Assembly: GCA_945863885.1 (NCBI GenBank)
Contig: CAMAZY010000025.1
Location: forward strand, 1-37,433
Direction of reading: 5' to 3'
Source of the DNA: an uncultured Clostridia bacterium
Lineage (GTDB): Bacteria > Bacillota > Clostridia > Oscillospirales > Acutalibacteraceae
Length of the DNA: 37,433 bases
Shown: in pieces, positions 14,732 to 23,168 of the stretch
Layout: every line of letters starts with the position of its first letter
How positions within the stretch are numbered: position 1 is the first letter of the stretch
Program-made: the position numbers and the translations under genes
The notes under the pieces: model-generated
What the model was told of the DNA's origin: nothing
The model's input: the letters and a program-made list of their open reading frames with translations, nothing else
Database searches by the model: none

Positions 14732-16138
14732 ATTTTTGTTGTTTTCGACTTTGGCTTTCACCTGCGCAATCCGGTTTTCAAGATGACCGATTGCGACCGT
14801 CTTGGGTAAAACCATCTTTGAGCGCAGCAGATAATGAAAGAAATTCTTGAATGAGGAAATCAGCAATTGATTCCGGATAATTGCTTGAAATGTCTGCGGA
14901 ACCATAAAGTTTTCAACGGAAACATCGGTACCGATCAGCGTACAATAAAGCGGATTGATTTCAATGAAAAGATTGTCGCCGATATGAAAACGGCTGTCGT
15001 CGAGAATATAGACGCAGTCCTCTTTGATTTTTTCAAGAAGAATCAAAAGAAAATGCAAGACCTGTTCTTCATTCATCAGCTTGCAGTAGTCCCCCGGCAG
15101 TTCGTCCACAACCCGTCTTTCGATCAGCTTGTCAACGGCGTCATACGATAAGATATGCACCAAAGAAGAACTTGCAAGCATTCGCTGATAATGGTCATAG
15201 CAGATATTGACAAGCTCATTTTTCAGATCCTCCGGCATACAGTCAACAGCAATATCCGAAAAAAACTTTTTATCGCCGTAGGGAGCTACGCACGGATACG
15301 GCCCGAGTTCATATCGGTAAACGGAATTCGCAAAAAAGCTTTTTGTATACACATCCTTGATTTCAAGGATATCGCCCGGTACGTCTCCGATCCTTTCGGC
15401 CTTTTCAAGATACATCTGATCGATCTTACTTAAAAAGGTTTCGGCGAAGTTTTCGCTTTCGATCACGGTGCCGCTTTTCTCGTCAAACACCATGGCGTAT
15501 TTTTCGCTGATAATAAAATACGGATAAACCAGGGTGTTTTGCCGGAAAGACGGAACCTCGACAAGATACGGATAACATCTTTCCTGCATAAAACGGACGC
15601 AGGAAAACAGATTTTCGATATCCTCTGTTCCCTTTGTACCGAACGGCAAGCCGACAAGATGTCTGAACTGAATATCTTCTTTTTTGACAAAATAATAGAA
15701 AAGCTCATCCAGCTTTTCAAGTTTGCATGAATAATTGGAAGTAATTTCACCCTTGCTGTTTTCGATAATGAAATTCGCCGCAGAAACGATGTCCTGCTCA
15801 CCGGAAAGATTCTTCAAATCGGCAACTGTACCGACTTCAGGTTTTTGGGCTTCATAATAATCCGGCATTTTATTTAAAAGAGTAAAAATGCACTTGACTC
15901 TTTTAAAATCCGTTTTACCGTATTCAAGTTCAAAAAATTTGTTATAGAGTTTTTGCGTTTCGGTATTGGAAAGTGCAAGCAGTGTGACGATTTGATTCAG
16001 ACTATCCTCGGATATTTTGCGCTTGCCGGAAAAAACACTGTAAAGATTTCCTCTGTTGATTCCGATTTGAGATGCTACCGTTCCGACGGGGATCCCCCTT
16101 TTCTTAATACATTCTTCGAGATACTCTCCGAATTTCAC
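14720..16138 (-). CDS. XRE-type helix-turn-helix protein with a large unknown C-terminal domain
   Basis: The first ~60 residues are a Cro/C1-type helix-turn-helix (GTVASQIGINRGNLYSVFSG, then KISEDSLNQIVTLLALS). The remaining ~410 residues match no family I know; they are mixed alpha/beta with no membrane segment or obvious ligand site. At 472 residues it is much larger than a simple repressor, which suggests a sensor or effector-binding region. The start is GTG at 16138 with AAGGGTGG 7 bases upstream. A perfect TTGACA-N17-TATAAT promoter lies upstream. The divergent neighbour is a VanY-like carboxypeptidase gene, a possible target. The stop codon lies in a hairpin. Confidence 0.85.
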   Translation of the reverse strand: MKFGEYLEECIKKRGIPVGTVASQIGINRGNLYSVFSGKRKISEDSLNQIVTLLALSNTETQKLYNKFFELEYGKTDFKRVKCIFTLLNKMPDYYEAQKPEVGTVADLKNLSGEQDIVSAANFIIENSKGEITSNYSCKLEKLDELFYYFVKKEDIQFRHLVGLPFGTKGTEDIENLFSCVRFMQERCYPYLVEVPSFRQNTLVYPYFIISEKYAMVFDEKSGTVIESENFAETFLSKIDQMYLEKAERIGDVPGDILEIKDVYTKSFFANSVYRYELGPYPCVAPYGDKKFFSDIAVDCMPEDLKNELVNICYDHYQRMLASSSLVHILSYDAVDKLIERRVVDELPGDYCKLMNEEQVLHFLLILLEKIKEDCVYILDDSRFHIGDNLFIEINPLYCTLIGTDVSVENFMVPQTFQAIIRNQLLISSFKNFFHYLLRSKMVLPKTVAIGHLENRIAQVKAKVENNKNKPL

Positions 16139-16214
16139 TTAATAACCACCCTTTTCAAAATGAAAAAAAGTAAAACCATATCCAATCAATATACGACTTT
16201 AGAATCCAAAAGGA

Positions 16215-16243
16215 ATTATAAACAAAACCTCTTAAAATGTCAA
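16215..16243 (-). promoter_or_regulatory. Consensus promoter of the XRE-type gene
   Basis: On the minus strand TTGACA (16238-16243) and TATAAT (16215-16220), both perfect, are 17 bases apart. The leader would be about 70 bases. Confidence 0.85.
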
Positions 16244-16311
16244 TAAGACAAAAAAGCGAAAAGTCCCGAGCGTTCCCCGCATTTTTTATAAATTTATACT
16301 AATCTTTCTTT

Positions 16312-16378
16312 TTTCGTAAGCTTTTCTTAAAACAATTCCGTTTTCATCGGTTCATAATAAAGGCAATCTCTTACGAAA
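16312..16378 (+). promoter_or_regulatory. Inverted repeat flanking the vanY-like leader, covering the ribosome site
   Basis: TTTCGTAAG (16312-16320) is complementary to CTTACGAAA (16370-16378). With G-U pairs the stem could extend into the GAAAGGA ribosome site, hiding it. The left arm plus the adjacent TTTTCTTAA 11 bases on could instead be direct-repeat sites for an OmpR-type activator. Both readings are speculative. Confidence 0.4.
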
Positions 16379-16390
16379 GGAAAACCAATA

Positions 16391-17140
16391 ATGAAAAACA
16401 AAAATAAAAAAGCAAAAACTATCTTTTACACGCTTGCGGTTCTCTGCGCTTTCGCAATTGCCGCCGTAACCTTCAACAAACTTACGGGAATCATAGAATA
16501 TATCCACTTTGAAACCGAGCAAAGCGCCGACGCATCGGGTAATGTGATTGATTTCACCGGCGATCCGCTTTTGCTCGTCAACAGCCGCAACCGCTATGAC
16601 AAACAGCCGTGTTCTCTTGTCAGCGTTTACGAAAACAAGACAAAATCGTACCTTGTCAAAGACAAAAACGTGCTGTTGAAAAAAGAAGTGATCGAGGCGC
16701 TCAATTCGATGATGGACGACTTTCAAAAAGAAACCGGACTGTCCAATGTCAACGTCATAAGCGGTTACCGCAGCACGGACGACCAGAAGAAGCTTTATGA
16801 AAAGTATCTGCTGTCTAACGGAAAGGCTTACACCGAAAAATACGTTCAGAAGCCGGGCTTCAGCGAGCATCACACGGGCTACGCCGTTGATTTTTCGCTC
16901 TATTACCGGGAGGACGGACACAGCGAGGATTTCAAGGGACAGGGAGAGTACGGCTGGATTTGTCAGAACGCATGGAAATACGGCTTTGTTTTACGGTATC
17001 CGGAAGACAAGGCCGCCGTCACAGGAATTGCTTACGAGCCGTGGCACTTCCGCTTTGTCGGAAAAAAGGCGGCAAAGTACATGACGGAGCATTCGCTTTG
17101 CCTTGAAGAATACGTTTCCGGCGGGTATGACGGTATCTGA
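16391..17140 (+). CDS. VanY-type D-alanyl-D-alanine carboxypeptidase (M15B)
   Basis: The enzyme removes the terminal D-Ala from peptidoglycan stem peptides. The 249-residue protein has an N-terminal membrane anchor (residues ~10-27) and an extracellular M15 domain. Motifs are SGYRS (124-128), SEHHTGYAVD with zinc ligands His160 and Asp167, and EPWHFRF with catalytic Glu216 and zinc ligand His219. Length and order are normal. GAAAGGA precedes the start. It may trim wall stems in normal growth; nothing here shows a vancomycin-resistance cluster (no VanA/VanH/VanX). It is divergent from the XRE-type gene. The leader has a striking inverted repeat. Confidence 0.93.
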   Translation: MKNKNKKAKTIFYTLAVLCAFAIAAVTFNKLTGIIEYIHFETEQSADASGNVIDFTGDPLLLVNSRNRYDKQPCSLVSVYENKTKSYLVKDKNVLLKKEVIEALNSMMDDFQKETGLSNVNVISGYRSTDDQKKLYEKYLLSNGKAYTEKYVQKPGFSEHHTGYAVDFSLYYREDGHSEDFKGQGEYGWICQNAWKYGFVLRYPEDKAAVTGIAYEPWHFRFVGKKAAKYMTEHSLCLEEYVSGGYDGI

Positions 17141-17182
17141 TTAAAAAAAACGTCCCGTTCAACAGCCCGGTATGATAAAAAG

Positions 17183-17211
17183 TTGACAATCGGTCAAATA
17201 TATTGTAGAAT
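17183..17211 (+). promoter_or_regulatory. tarIJ promoter
   Basis: TTGACA (17183-17188) and TAGAAT (17206-17211) are 17 bases apart, about 35 bases before tarI. Confidence 0.8.
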
Positions 17212-17246
17212 GGTGGGTAATCAAAATTAAGTATGAGGTGAATTTT

Positions 17247-17960
17247 ATGGTATATGCAGTCATAGCCGCCGGCGGTATCGGCAGCAGAATGGGAAACCTT
17301 GAAAAGCCCAAGCAGTATATTACGCTCAAGGACAAGCCGATCATTGTCCATACGGTCGAAAAGTTTTTTGTAAAAAGCTGTTTCCAAAAGATCATCATTC
17401 TCTGCCCCGACCAATGGGTAAGCTATACGAAGAATATTCTTGCGAAGTTTCTTCCCGAAAACGACAAAGTCATTGTCATCAAAGGCGGAAGCACAAGAAA
17501 CGAAACCATCATGAACGCCATTAAGTATATCGAAGAGACCGACGGTCTTGACGACGACACAATCATCGTCACGCACGATGCGGTACGTCCCTTCGTTTCG
17601 GCAAGAATCATCGACGAAAACATTGAAGCCGCTCTTGAGTACGGTGCCACGGACACCGTCGTTCCGGCAACGGACACCATCGTTGAAAGCCAGAACGGCG
17701 CCACCATCAGCTCGATTCCCGACAGAAGCAAGCTGTATCAGGGTCAGACCCCGCAGGCTTTCAAGGCCAAGCTTTTAAAGGAGCTTTATTACAGCCTTAC
17801 CGAGGACGAAAAAGCCATTCTTACCGATGCGTGCAAGATTTTCAGCATGAAGGGCTACGACGTGCACATGATTCAGGGCGAGGTACACAACATCAAGCTC
17901 ACCTATCCGTATGACCTGAGAGTTGCGATGGCGCTTCTTGAGGACAAAGAGATAAAGTGA
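17247..17960 (+). CDS. tarI: D-ribitol-5-phosphate cytidylyltransferase TarI
   Basis: TarI makes CDP-ribitol from CTP and ribitol-5-phosphate for ribitol-phosphate teichoic acids. The 237-residue protein has the nucleotidyltransferase motif AAGGIGSRMG, then PKQY, HTVEKF, GGSTRNETIMNA, VTHDAVRPF, ATDTIVES, YQGQTPQAF and LTDACKI. The overall pattern is closer to Staphylococcus TarI than to the paralogue IspD, as I recall those sequences. The neighbour tarJ, 10 bp downstream, settles the choice. GAGGTG precedes the ATG at 17247; an in-frame GTG at 17238 is part of that ribosome site. IspD activity as a second role cannot be excluded by sequence alone. Confidence 0.92.
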   Translation: MVYAVIAAGGIGSRMGNLEKPKQYITLKDKPIIVHTVEKFFVKSCFQKIIILCPDQWVSYTKNILAKFLPENDKVIVIKGGSTRNETIMNAIKYIEETDGLDDDTIIVTHDAVRPFVSARIIDENIEAALEYGATDTVVPATDTIVESQNGATISSIPDRSKLYQGQTPQAFKAKLLKELYYSLTEDEKAILTDACKIFSMKGYDVHMIQGEVHNIKLTYPYDLRVAMALLEDKEIK

Positions 17961-17970
17961 GGTAGAATCA

Positions 17971-18996
17971 ATGCTTAACACTGTTTACAGATTAACACAG
18001 CCGAGAAAATTCGAAATCGCTTTCAATGAAATCGACATCTTCAAGCCGGAGGTCATCGTCCGTCCGTTGTATCTTTCAATCTGCAACGCCGACCAGCGGT
18101 ATTATCAGGGCACAAGAGACGCCAAGGTGCTTGCCAAAAAGCTGCCGATGGCACTGATCCACGAGGGAATCGGCGAAGTCGTATACTGTCCTGACGGAAG
18201 CTTCAATCCCGGCGACAAGGTCGTCATGATTCCCAACACACCGGTTGAAGAGGACGAAATCATCGCCGAAAACTATCTTCGTTCAAGCAAGTTCCGGGCA
18301 AGCGGCTTCGACGGCTTTATGCAGGAGTATGTCCAGCTGCCTGCCGACAGACTGGTTCTTCTTCCCGATGATATCGACCCCGAGGTTGCCGCCTTTACGG
18401 AAATCGTTTCCGTCAGCGTTCATGCGATTTCACGGTTTGACCGGTTCGCCCACAAAAGAAGAAATGTTATCGGCGTATGGGGCGACGGTAATTTAAGCTA
18501 TATGACGAGCCTGTTTTTGAAAAAGTTCTTCCCCGAAACAAAGGTTTATGTTTTCGGAATTGTACCCAAGAAGCTTGCCGACTTCACTTTCGCCGACAAG
18601 ACCTTCCTGACAACCGAAATCCCCGACGACTTACAGCTTGACCATGCCTTTGAATGTGTCGGCGGCAACGGCTCCCAGGTCGCAATCAATCAGATTATCG
18701 ACTACATCAATCCCGAGGGAACGATATCCATCCTCGGTGTCAGCGAGTATCCCGTTCCGATCAACACCCGGATGATGCTTGAAAAGGGTCTTCGTATGTT
18801 CGGAAGCAGCCGCAGCGGCCGGGTCGATTTTGTAAAAACCGTCGAGATGTATAAGCAATATCCCGATATTGTTGAGTATCTCAGTCACATGGTCGGCATC
18901 GTCAAGCCTGTGCGCAACATCAAGGACATGATGGAAGCGTTTGATCTCGATACAAAAAAAGCGTTCGGAAAGACCATCATGAAGTGGGAGAAATAG
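17971..18996 (+). CDS. tarJ: Ribulose-5-phosphate reductase TarJ
   Basis: TarJ reduces ribulose-5-phosphate to ribitol-5-phosphate with NADPH, feeding TarI. The 341-residue zinc-type medium-chain dehydrogenase shows VRPLYLSICNADQRYYQG (catalytic zinc Cys), LPMALIHEGIGEVV, VVMIPNTP, ASGFDGFMQEYV, GVWGDGNLSY (nucleotide fold), HAFECVGGNGSQ, AINQIIDYINPEG and MFGSSRSGR. These closely match the Staphylococcus enzyme as I recall it. GAGG precedes the ATG, and the gene is 10 bp after tarI. The TAG stop is the first unit of a degenerate heptad array (TAGAGGT), as also seen at rimO. A terminator follows. Confidence 0.95.
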   Translation: MLNTVYRLTQPRKFEIAFNEIDIFKPEVIVRPLYLSICNADQRYYQGTRDAKVLAKKLPMALIHEGIGEVVYCPDGSFNPGDKVVMIPNTPVEEDEIIAENYLRSSKFRASGFDGFMQEYVQLPADRLVLLPDDIDPEVAAFTEIVSVSVHAISRFDRFAHKRRNVIGVWGDGNLSYMTSLFLKKFFPETKVYVFGIVPKKLADFTFADKTFLTTEIPDDLQLDHAFECVGGNGSQVAINQIIDYINPEGTISILGVSEYPVPINTRMMLEKGLRMFGSSRSGRVDFVKTVEMYKQYPDIVEYLSHMVGIVKPVRNIKDMMEAFDLDTKKAFGKTIMKWEK

Positions 18997-19028
18997 AGGT
19001 CAGAAATACAGACTTCAGAATACAGAGG
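18994..19028 (+). repeat. Heptad array B (YAGANNN), starting at the tarJ stop codon
   Basis: Units are TAGAGGT, CAGAAATA (8 bases), CAGACTT, CAGAATA, CAGAGG. The TAG of the first unit is the tarJ stop. The array runs into the terminator that follows. It resembles arrays at 233-267 and 23299-23333. Confidence 0.7.
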
Positions 19029-19057
19029 CAGCCTGCCGGGGAAATCCCGGCAGGCTG
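19029..19057. terminator. Terminator between tarJ and lacZ
   Basis: CAGCCTGCCGGG-GAAAT-CCCGGCAGGCTG is a perfect 12-bp stem with a 5-base loop, followed on the plus strand by ATTTCATGATATTTTATTTTTT. The genes converge here, so it may also mark the lacZ 3' end. Confidence 0.75.
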
Positions 19058-19070
19058 ATTTCATGATATT

Positions 19071-22000
19071 TTATTTTTTGTCACTTGTTACCGGCATAAT
19101 ATAAAAGCCGAACTTCAGTTTATCCTTGAGCAAAACATTATATTCGGGCAAAACGTCCGGGCCGCAGCTGTTCGAACCGGTGCCTCTCATAAAGCCGTCG
19201 ATATTCAGACAGATACGGTTGTCGTCCTTTAAGTCCTCAATATGCTTCGCCTTTTTTAAGGTGCGGTTCGTGTACGGTCTTGCGCTGAACGTGAACGGAC
19301 GCTTGCGGTACCGGATTTTGATTCCCGTTCCGTCCTCATCGGTAAATTTTACATAGCGGGTTCGAGTATGCATACCGTTTTCCTGCGGCTTGATATAGTT
19401 GACGCAAAGATCCCGGATTCCGGTCTTATAAATGCCCATTGTGCTGTGCTCTTTGAAGTCGGGAAGATTCTCTTCTTCACCGAGACCGAAATATTCAACG
19501 TTATGAAACGACTTGTCAAGATCAATCGTCAGACCGAAACGGGGAAGCTCAACCGAACCGAGTTTGAAAATCCCGGGTCTTTTCAGCTTTGCAATCACGG
19601 TAATCGTTCCGTCGGGATAAATCTTGTATTTCAGCTTGCAGTCAAACAGCTTATGCGAGCCGTTTTCGATCTTACCGACCGTCTTGATCTCGACATACCG
19701 TCCGTCTTTATCGTTGATGCAGTCGGTAATCTTTTCGCTGATATATCTTGCTTTTTCAAGCCCCTCTTTTGCCCAGTATCTGACCCGGTTGCGGTCATTA
19801 TCAAGAGCGGCACGGTATACATTCACGTCAACGCCGTAGCTGTTGGCAAGAATTTCTTTAGAGTCGATTTTAAGACTCAGAAGAACGCCTGTCTGCTTGT
19901 CAAATTTGACCCGGCCGTTTTCAAAGCCGACAACGATCGTATCGCCTTTTTTCGAAAAAACAACGCCGTGGCTTGTCCGGATGTCCGGGCGGGCAAAGAA
20001 TTCTTCCAACACGAGCTGCTGTTTGGAAACGAGTCTGCCGTCTTTGTCTTGACAGATAAAGTTGATATGGTAGGTGTTATCCTTGTCCGTCATTTTGTGG
20101 TTGATTAAAAGCTCTTTTGAAGCCCCCGGCTCGAGCGAAAGCTGAATCGGTCCGCTGTCATACACTTCACCGTTTTTAAGAAGCTCGTAGCTTAACGAAT
20201 ACTCCGACGCATCGGTGAAGCTTTCGGTGTTCGTAAAAAGATACATATTGTCGCTGACGAAGCTGACCCGTATCGGACGGTAAACCGCTTTCATTTCGAA
20301 AGCGCCGGTGTGCGGCGTACGGTCCGGGAAGAAAAGCCCGTCTACGCAGAAGTTTCCGTCGTGAACCTTTTCTCCGTGGTCGCCGCCGTAGGTATATTTA
20401 TGCTTCGCCTTTTCGTCGTACACGCTGTGATCCGCCCATTCCCAGATACAGCCGCCGCAAAGCTGTTCGCTTGAATAAATGATCTTCCAATAATCCTCAA
20501 GCGAGCCGGGGCCGACACCCATGGCATGGCAGTACTCACAAAGGAAATACGGCTTGCCTTTATATCTCGGCCCGAACGAATGCGAAGCGATGCGTTTAAG
20601 ATTTTCGGGACTCTGATACATTTCGGACACCACATCGTAAGAGCCTCTCGGTGTCCGGATAACGCCCTCGTAGTGAACGGGGAGATCCGAAACCTGCTTT
20701 AACATCTCATAACACTTATCCTGATTTTTCCAGCCGCCCGATTCGTTGCCGAGACTCCACATCGTCACGCACGCATGATTCTTGTCCCGTTCAAACATAC
20801 GCAGAACCCTGTCCTTATATCTTGCAAGCCATTTAGCGTCGTTGCTGAGAATATTCGGCTTCATGGTCGGCTTGCCTTCAAGCGTGCTTTGTGTTCCGTG
20901 GGTTTCAATATCGGCCTCGTCAATCACATAAAGGCCGTATTCGTCGCAAAGGTCAAGGAAGATCGGATCCGGCGGATAGTGCGAGGTTCTGACGGCGTTG
21001 ACGTTGAACTCCTTCATAAGCTTCACGTCCTTCAGAAGATCTTCGGCGCTCATGACATAGCCGGTTTTTGCGTGGGTATCGTGATGGTTGACGCCTTTGA
21101 ATTTGATCGGCTTTCCGTTGAACAGGAAGCGTTCGCCGTCGATTGTAACGGTTTTAAAGCCGACGTGCGCCCTTATCACCTCAACGGTCTTGTCCTTGTC
21201 TTTGAGCGTAATAAAAAGCTCATAAAGCTCCGGCTTTTCCGCATTCCACTCTTTTACGCTGAGATTTGAAAACGAAAACAGAACATTCTCAGAAGCGTTC
21301 CGGGTCTGAGATACAACGCACTTTTTATTCTTTACAAGCTCGGCACAAACCGAAAGGCTTCCGAAGTTTCCGGCGCAAAGGCTGATTCCGGCTTCAAGGT
21401 CATAGCGGCTCCCGGCCTTTTTGGTTTTAACCGAGTAGTCCAGAATATAGCTGTCACCGTACTCGGATACATATACATCACGGAAAATACCGTTTTCCCG
21501 GAACATATCCTGACATTCAAGATAGGTGCCGTTACACCATTTCGTCACAATGGCAAGAAGCTCGTTTTCGCCCGGCACGGCATAACCGTCAAGCGAGAAC
21601 TCCGCCATATTGTGTGAGCATTCACTGTAACCGACATAGCGTCCGTTCACATAAAGCGTAACGCACGAGCAGACCCCGAGAAAGGTTATCACGCTGTGGG
21701 CTGTATCAGAATTGATTGTGAATTTCTTCGTATACACACCGGCAGACATCTCCTCCGGCACGTTCGGATAATCAAACGGAAATTCGTACCTCGAATTGAT
21801 GTACACCGGACTTTCATATCCGGTTCTTTGCCATGTTGAGGGGACACGGACCGTATCGAATGTCATCTTGTCCGTATCAATATTACCGGGAAGCCGGGAC
21901 AGCTTTTCGTAATACCGGAAGTTCCATTCGCCCGAAAGAACAGTGACAATTTTACTGTTATAGCGTTCGGTCAGCGCCGTCTGTTTTTCAAGGCTCTTGC

Positions 22001-22097
22001 GGTCATCGTAAGGAATAAAATAGCTTCTCCCTGCCTTTTTCCCCTTTTCAAAAACTTCGAAGTTGTTCACTTCCAGCTTTTTGATCTGGTATTTCAT
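19071..22097 (-). CDS. lacZ: Beta-galactosidase (GH2)
   Basis: The enzyme hydrolyses terminal beta-galactosides such as lactose. The 1008-residue protein has the five-domain LacZ layout: N-terminal sugar-binding jelly roll (~50-210), immunoglobulin-like domain (~215-315), TIM barrel (~320-610) and a C-terminal Bgal_small_N domain (~720-1000). The barrel has the GVNHHDTH and NAVRTSHYPP motifs, acid/base Glu452 in SLGNESGG and nucleophile Glu521 in FLCEYCHAMG. There is no signal peptide, so it is cytoplasmic. The start is fixed by GAAGGAGG. No permease is adjacent. A perfect 17-base palindrome lies between the -10 and the ribosome site, a candidate operator. Substrate range beyond beta-galactosides is not visible from sequence. 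Confidence 0.96.
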   Translation of the reverse strand: MKYQIKKLEVNNFEVFEKGKKAGRSYFIPYDDRKSLEKQTALTERYNSKIVTVLSGEWNFRYYEKLSRLPGNIDTDKMTFDTVRVPSTWQRTGYESPVYINSRYEFPFDYPNVPEEMSAGVYTKKFTINSDTAHSVITFLGVCSCVTLYVNGRYVGYSECSHNMAEFSLDGYAVPGENELLAIVTKWCNGTYLECQDMFRENGIFRDVYVSEYGDSYILDYSVKTKKAGSRYDLEAGISLCAGNFGSLSVCAELVKNKKCVVSQTRNASENVLFSFSNLSVKEWNAEKPELYELFITLKDKDKTVEVIRAHVGFKTVTIDGERFLFNGKPIKFKGVNHHDTHAKTGYVMSAEDLLKDVKLMKEFNVNAVRTSHYPPDPIFLDLCDEYGLYVIDEADIETHGTQSTLEGKPTMKPNILSNDAKWLARYKDRVLRMFERDKNHACVTMWSLGNESGGWKNQDKCYEMLKQVSDLPVHYEGVIRTPRGSYDVVSEMYQSPENLKRIASHSFGPRYKGKPYFLCEYCHAMGVGPGSLEDYWKIIYSSEQLCGGCIWEWADHSVYDEKAKHKYTYGGDHGEKVHDGNFCVDGLFFPDRTPHTGAFEMKAVYRPIRVSFVSDNMYLFTNTESFTDASEYSLSYELLKNGEVYDSGPIQLSLEPGASKELLINHKMTDKDNTYHINFICQDKDGRLVSKQQLVLEEFFARPDIRTSHGVVFSKKGDTIVVGFENGRVKFDKQTGVLLSLKIDSKEILANSYGVDVNVYRAALDNDRNRVRYWAKEGLEKARYISEKITDCINDKDGRYVEIKTVGKIENGSHKLFDCKLKYKIYPDGTITVIAKLKRPGIFKLGSVELPRFGLTIDLDKSFHNVEYFGLGEEENLPDFKEHSTMGIYKTGIRDLCVNYIKPQENGMHTRTRYVKFTDEDGTGIKIRYRKRPFTFSARPYTNRTLKKAKHIEDLKDDNRICLNIDGFMRGTGSNSCGPDVLPEYNVLLKDKLKFGFYIMPVTSDKK

Positions 22098-22112
22098 ATT
22101 TTCTCCTCCTTC

Positions 22113-22129
22113 GAATATCCGTGATATTC
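22113..22129 (-). promoter_or_regulatory. Palindrome at the lacZ transcription start
   Basis: GAATATC-CGT-GATATTC is a perfect 7-bp inverted repeat with a 3-base centre, just downstream of the predicted lacZ -10 and before the ribosome site. Its position suits a repressor operator. Confidence 0.6.
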
Positions 22130-22135
22130 AAAGGT

Positions 22136-22164
22136 ATCATACCACATCTGAAAAAATATTGCAA
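22136..22164 (-). promoter_or_regulatory. lacZ promoter
   Basis: On the minus strand TTGCAA (22159-22164) and TATGAT (22136-22141) are 17 bases apart, with a TG extended -10. The rest of 22165-22356 shows no convincing gene or hairpin. Confidence 0.6.
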
Positions 22165-22356
22165 TTCCCGGCGGAAGAAAAAAATACCTTATAAAAATCT
22201 ATATCCGGCGGCGCAGACCGAAAAGGTAAAACCGGCTCCCCTTTGGCGCCGGAAAAAGGAAAATCAATTCCCGGACGCACCGATTACCGTCACCGCGAAA
22301 GCGTAAAAGGGAAAGAATATCTCTTTCGGTACATAGTATGCCGCCGAAATTTTTAA

Positions 22357-22386
22357 TTGACACGGGCGTGTCTTCGGGAATATAAT
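22357..22386 (+). promoter_or_regulatory. mtnN promoter with overlapping palindrome
   Basis: TTGACA (22357-22362) and TATAAT (22381-22386) are perfect and 18 bases apart. GACACG-GG-CGTGTC at 22359-22372 overlaps the -35 element and is a candidate operator. Confidence 0.7.
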
Positions 22387-22443
22387 AATGGAACAGAACA
22401 AAAACGAAAACAAAAACAGAGCGTGAAAGGACTGTCAAATCAA

Positions 22444-23151
22444 ATGAAAAAAACCGTCGGAATTATTTTTGCCGATTCTATGGAATATCTGCCTTTTAAA
22501 AAGTCAGCCGCCGAAAAAGGCGCAAAGGAAGAAACGCTCCGGGGCATGAACAGCATCGGATATACCGTACAAAAAGACGGAAACGAGCTGGAAATCGTTG
22601 CCGTCGAATGCGGAATCGGAAAGGTCAACGCCGCCTCGGCCGCCGCTTTCCTGATCGCCGACCGCAAAGCCGATACGATTCTCAACGCCGGACTTTCGGG
22701 CGCAATCAGTAAGGTCAAAAGAGAGGACATCGTTGTCGGGACAAGCTATATGCAGTGCGACCTTGATTTAACGGCAATCGGCTACAAGCTTGCCGAAAAG
22801 CCGGACGGCGAGGAGTATATCCACCCGGCGGACGAAACTCTTGTTGAACTGACAAAGCAAATCGGCTCTTTTTGTTACGGAAAACTCGGTACGGGCGATA
22901 TCTTCCTGACCGACAAGGACAAAAAGGAGCTTTTCAAAACGATGTTCGATCTAACCGCTTTTGATATGGAGACGGGAGCGATTGCAAGTATATGTCGGAA
23001 AAACAGCGTTCCGTTTCTTTCCATCAGAAAGATCAGCGACGACGCCGATGATGCTTCCGGTGAGGATTACCGGGAGATGAACAACCGTGCGGAAAGCTGT
23101 CTGACGGAGATTTTGGAAAAGCTGACGAAAAAAATCTGTGAAACCATGTAA
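22444..23151 (+). CDS. 5'-methylthioadenosine/S-adenosylhomocysteine nucleosidase family protein
   Basis: Members cleave adenine from methylthioadenosine and S-adenosylhomocysteine, helping recycle methionine. The 235-residue protein starts KKTVGIIFADSMEYLPF, has AVECGIGKVNAASAAAF, NAGLSGAI (phosphorylase fold), LTAFDMETGAIASIC with the substrate-binding Met-Glu, and SIRKISDDAD with the catalytic Asp. It is cytosolic. The ATG at 22444 is preceded at some distance by AAAGGA; upstream in-frame codons lack homologous residues. It has its own promoter and lies before the methionine-type transporter operon, fitting a shared theme. Other nucleosidases of the same fold are possible, so no symbol is given. 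Confidence 0.85.
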   Translation: MKKTVGIIFADSMEYLPFKKSAAEKGAKEETLRGMNSIGYTVQKDGNELEIVAVECGIGKVNAASAAAFLIADRKADTILNAGLSGAISKVKREDIVVGTSYMQCDLDLTAIGYKLAEKPDGEEYIHPADETLVELTKQIGSFCYGKLGTGDIFLTDKDKKELFKTMFDLTAFDMETGAIASICRKNSVPFLSIRKISDDADDASGEDYREMNNRAESCLTEILEKLTKKICETM

Positions 23152-23168
23152 AAAATACCAAAAGCCTA

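Noticed and set aside
16391-17140. Vancomycin-resistance cluster
   Set aside because: Only a VanY-like carboxypeptidase is present; no ligase, dehydrogenase or dipeptidase gene is nearby.
17247-17960. IspD (isoprenoid pathway) instead of TarI
   Set aside because: Motifs and adjacency to tarJ fit TarI better; a dual role cannot be ruled out but is not needed.
19368-20108. 246-codon open frame on the plus strand
   Set aside because: It lies wholly within lacZ on the opposite strand and shows no domain motifs.
22199-22438. 79-codon minus-strand frame between lacZ and mtnN
   Set aside because: Low-complexity Val/Phe start, no ribosome site, and it crosses the mtnN promoter.
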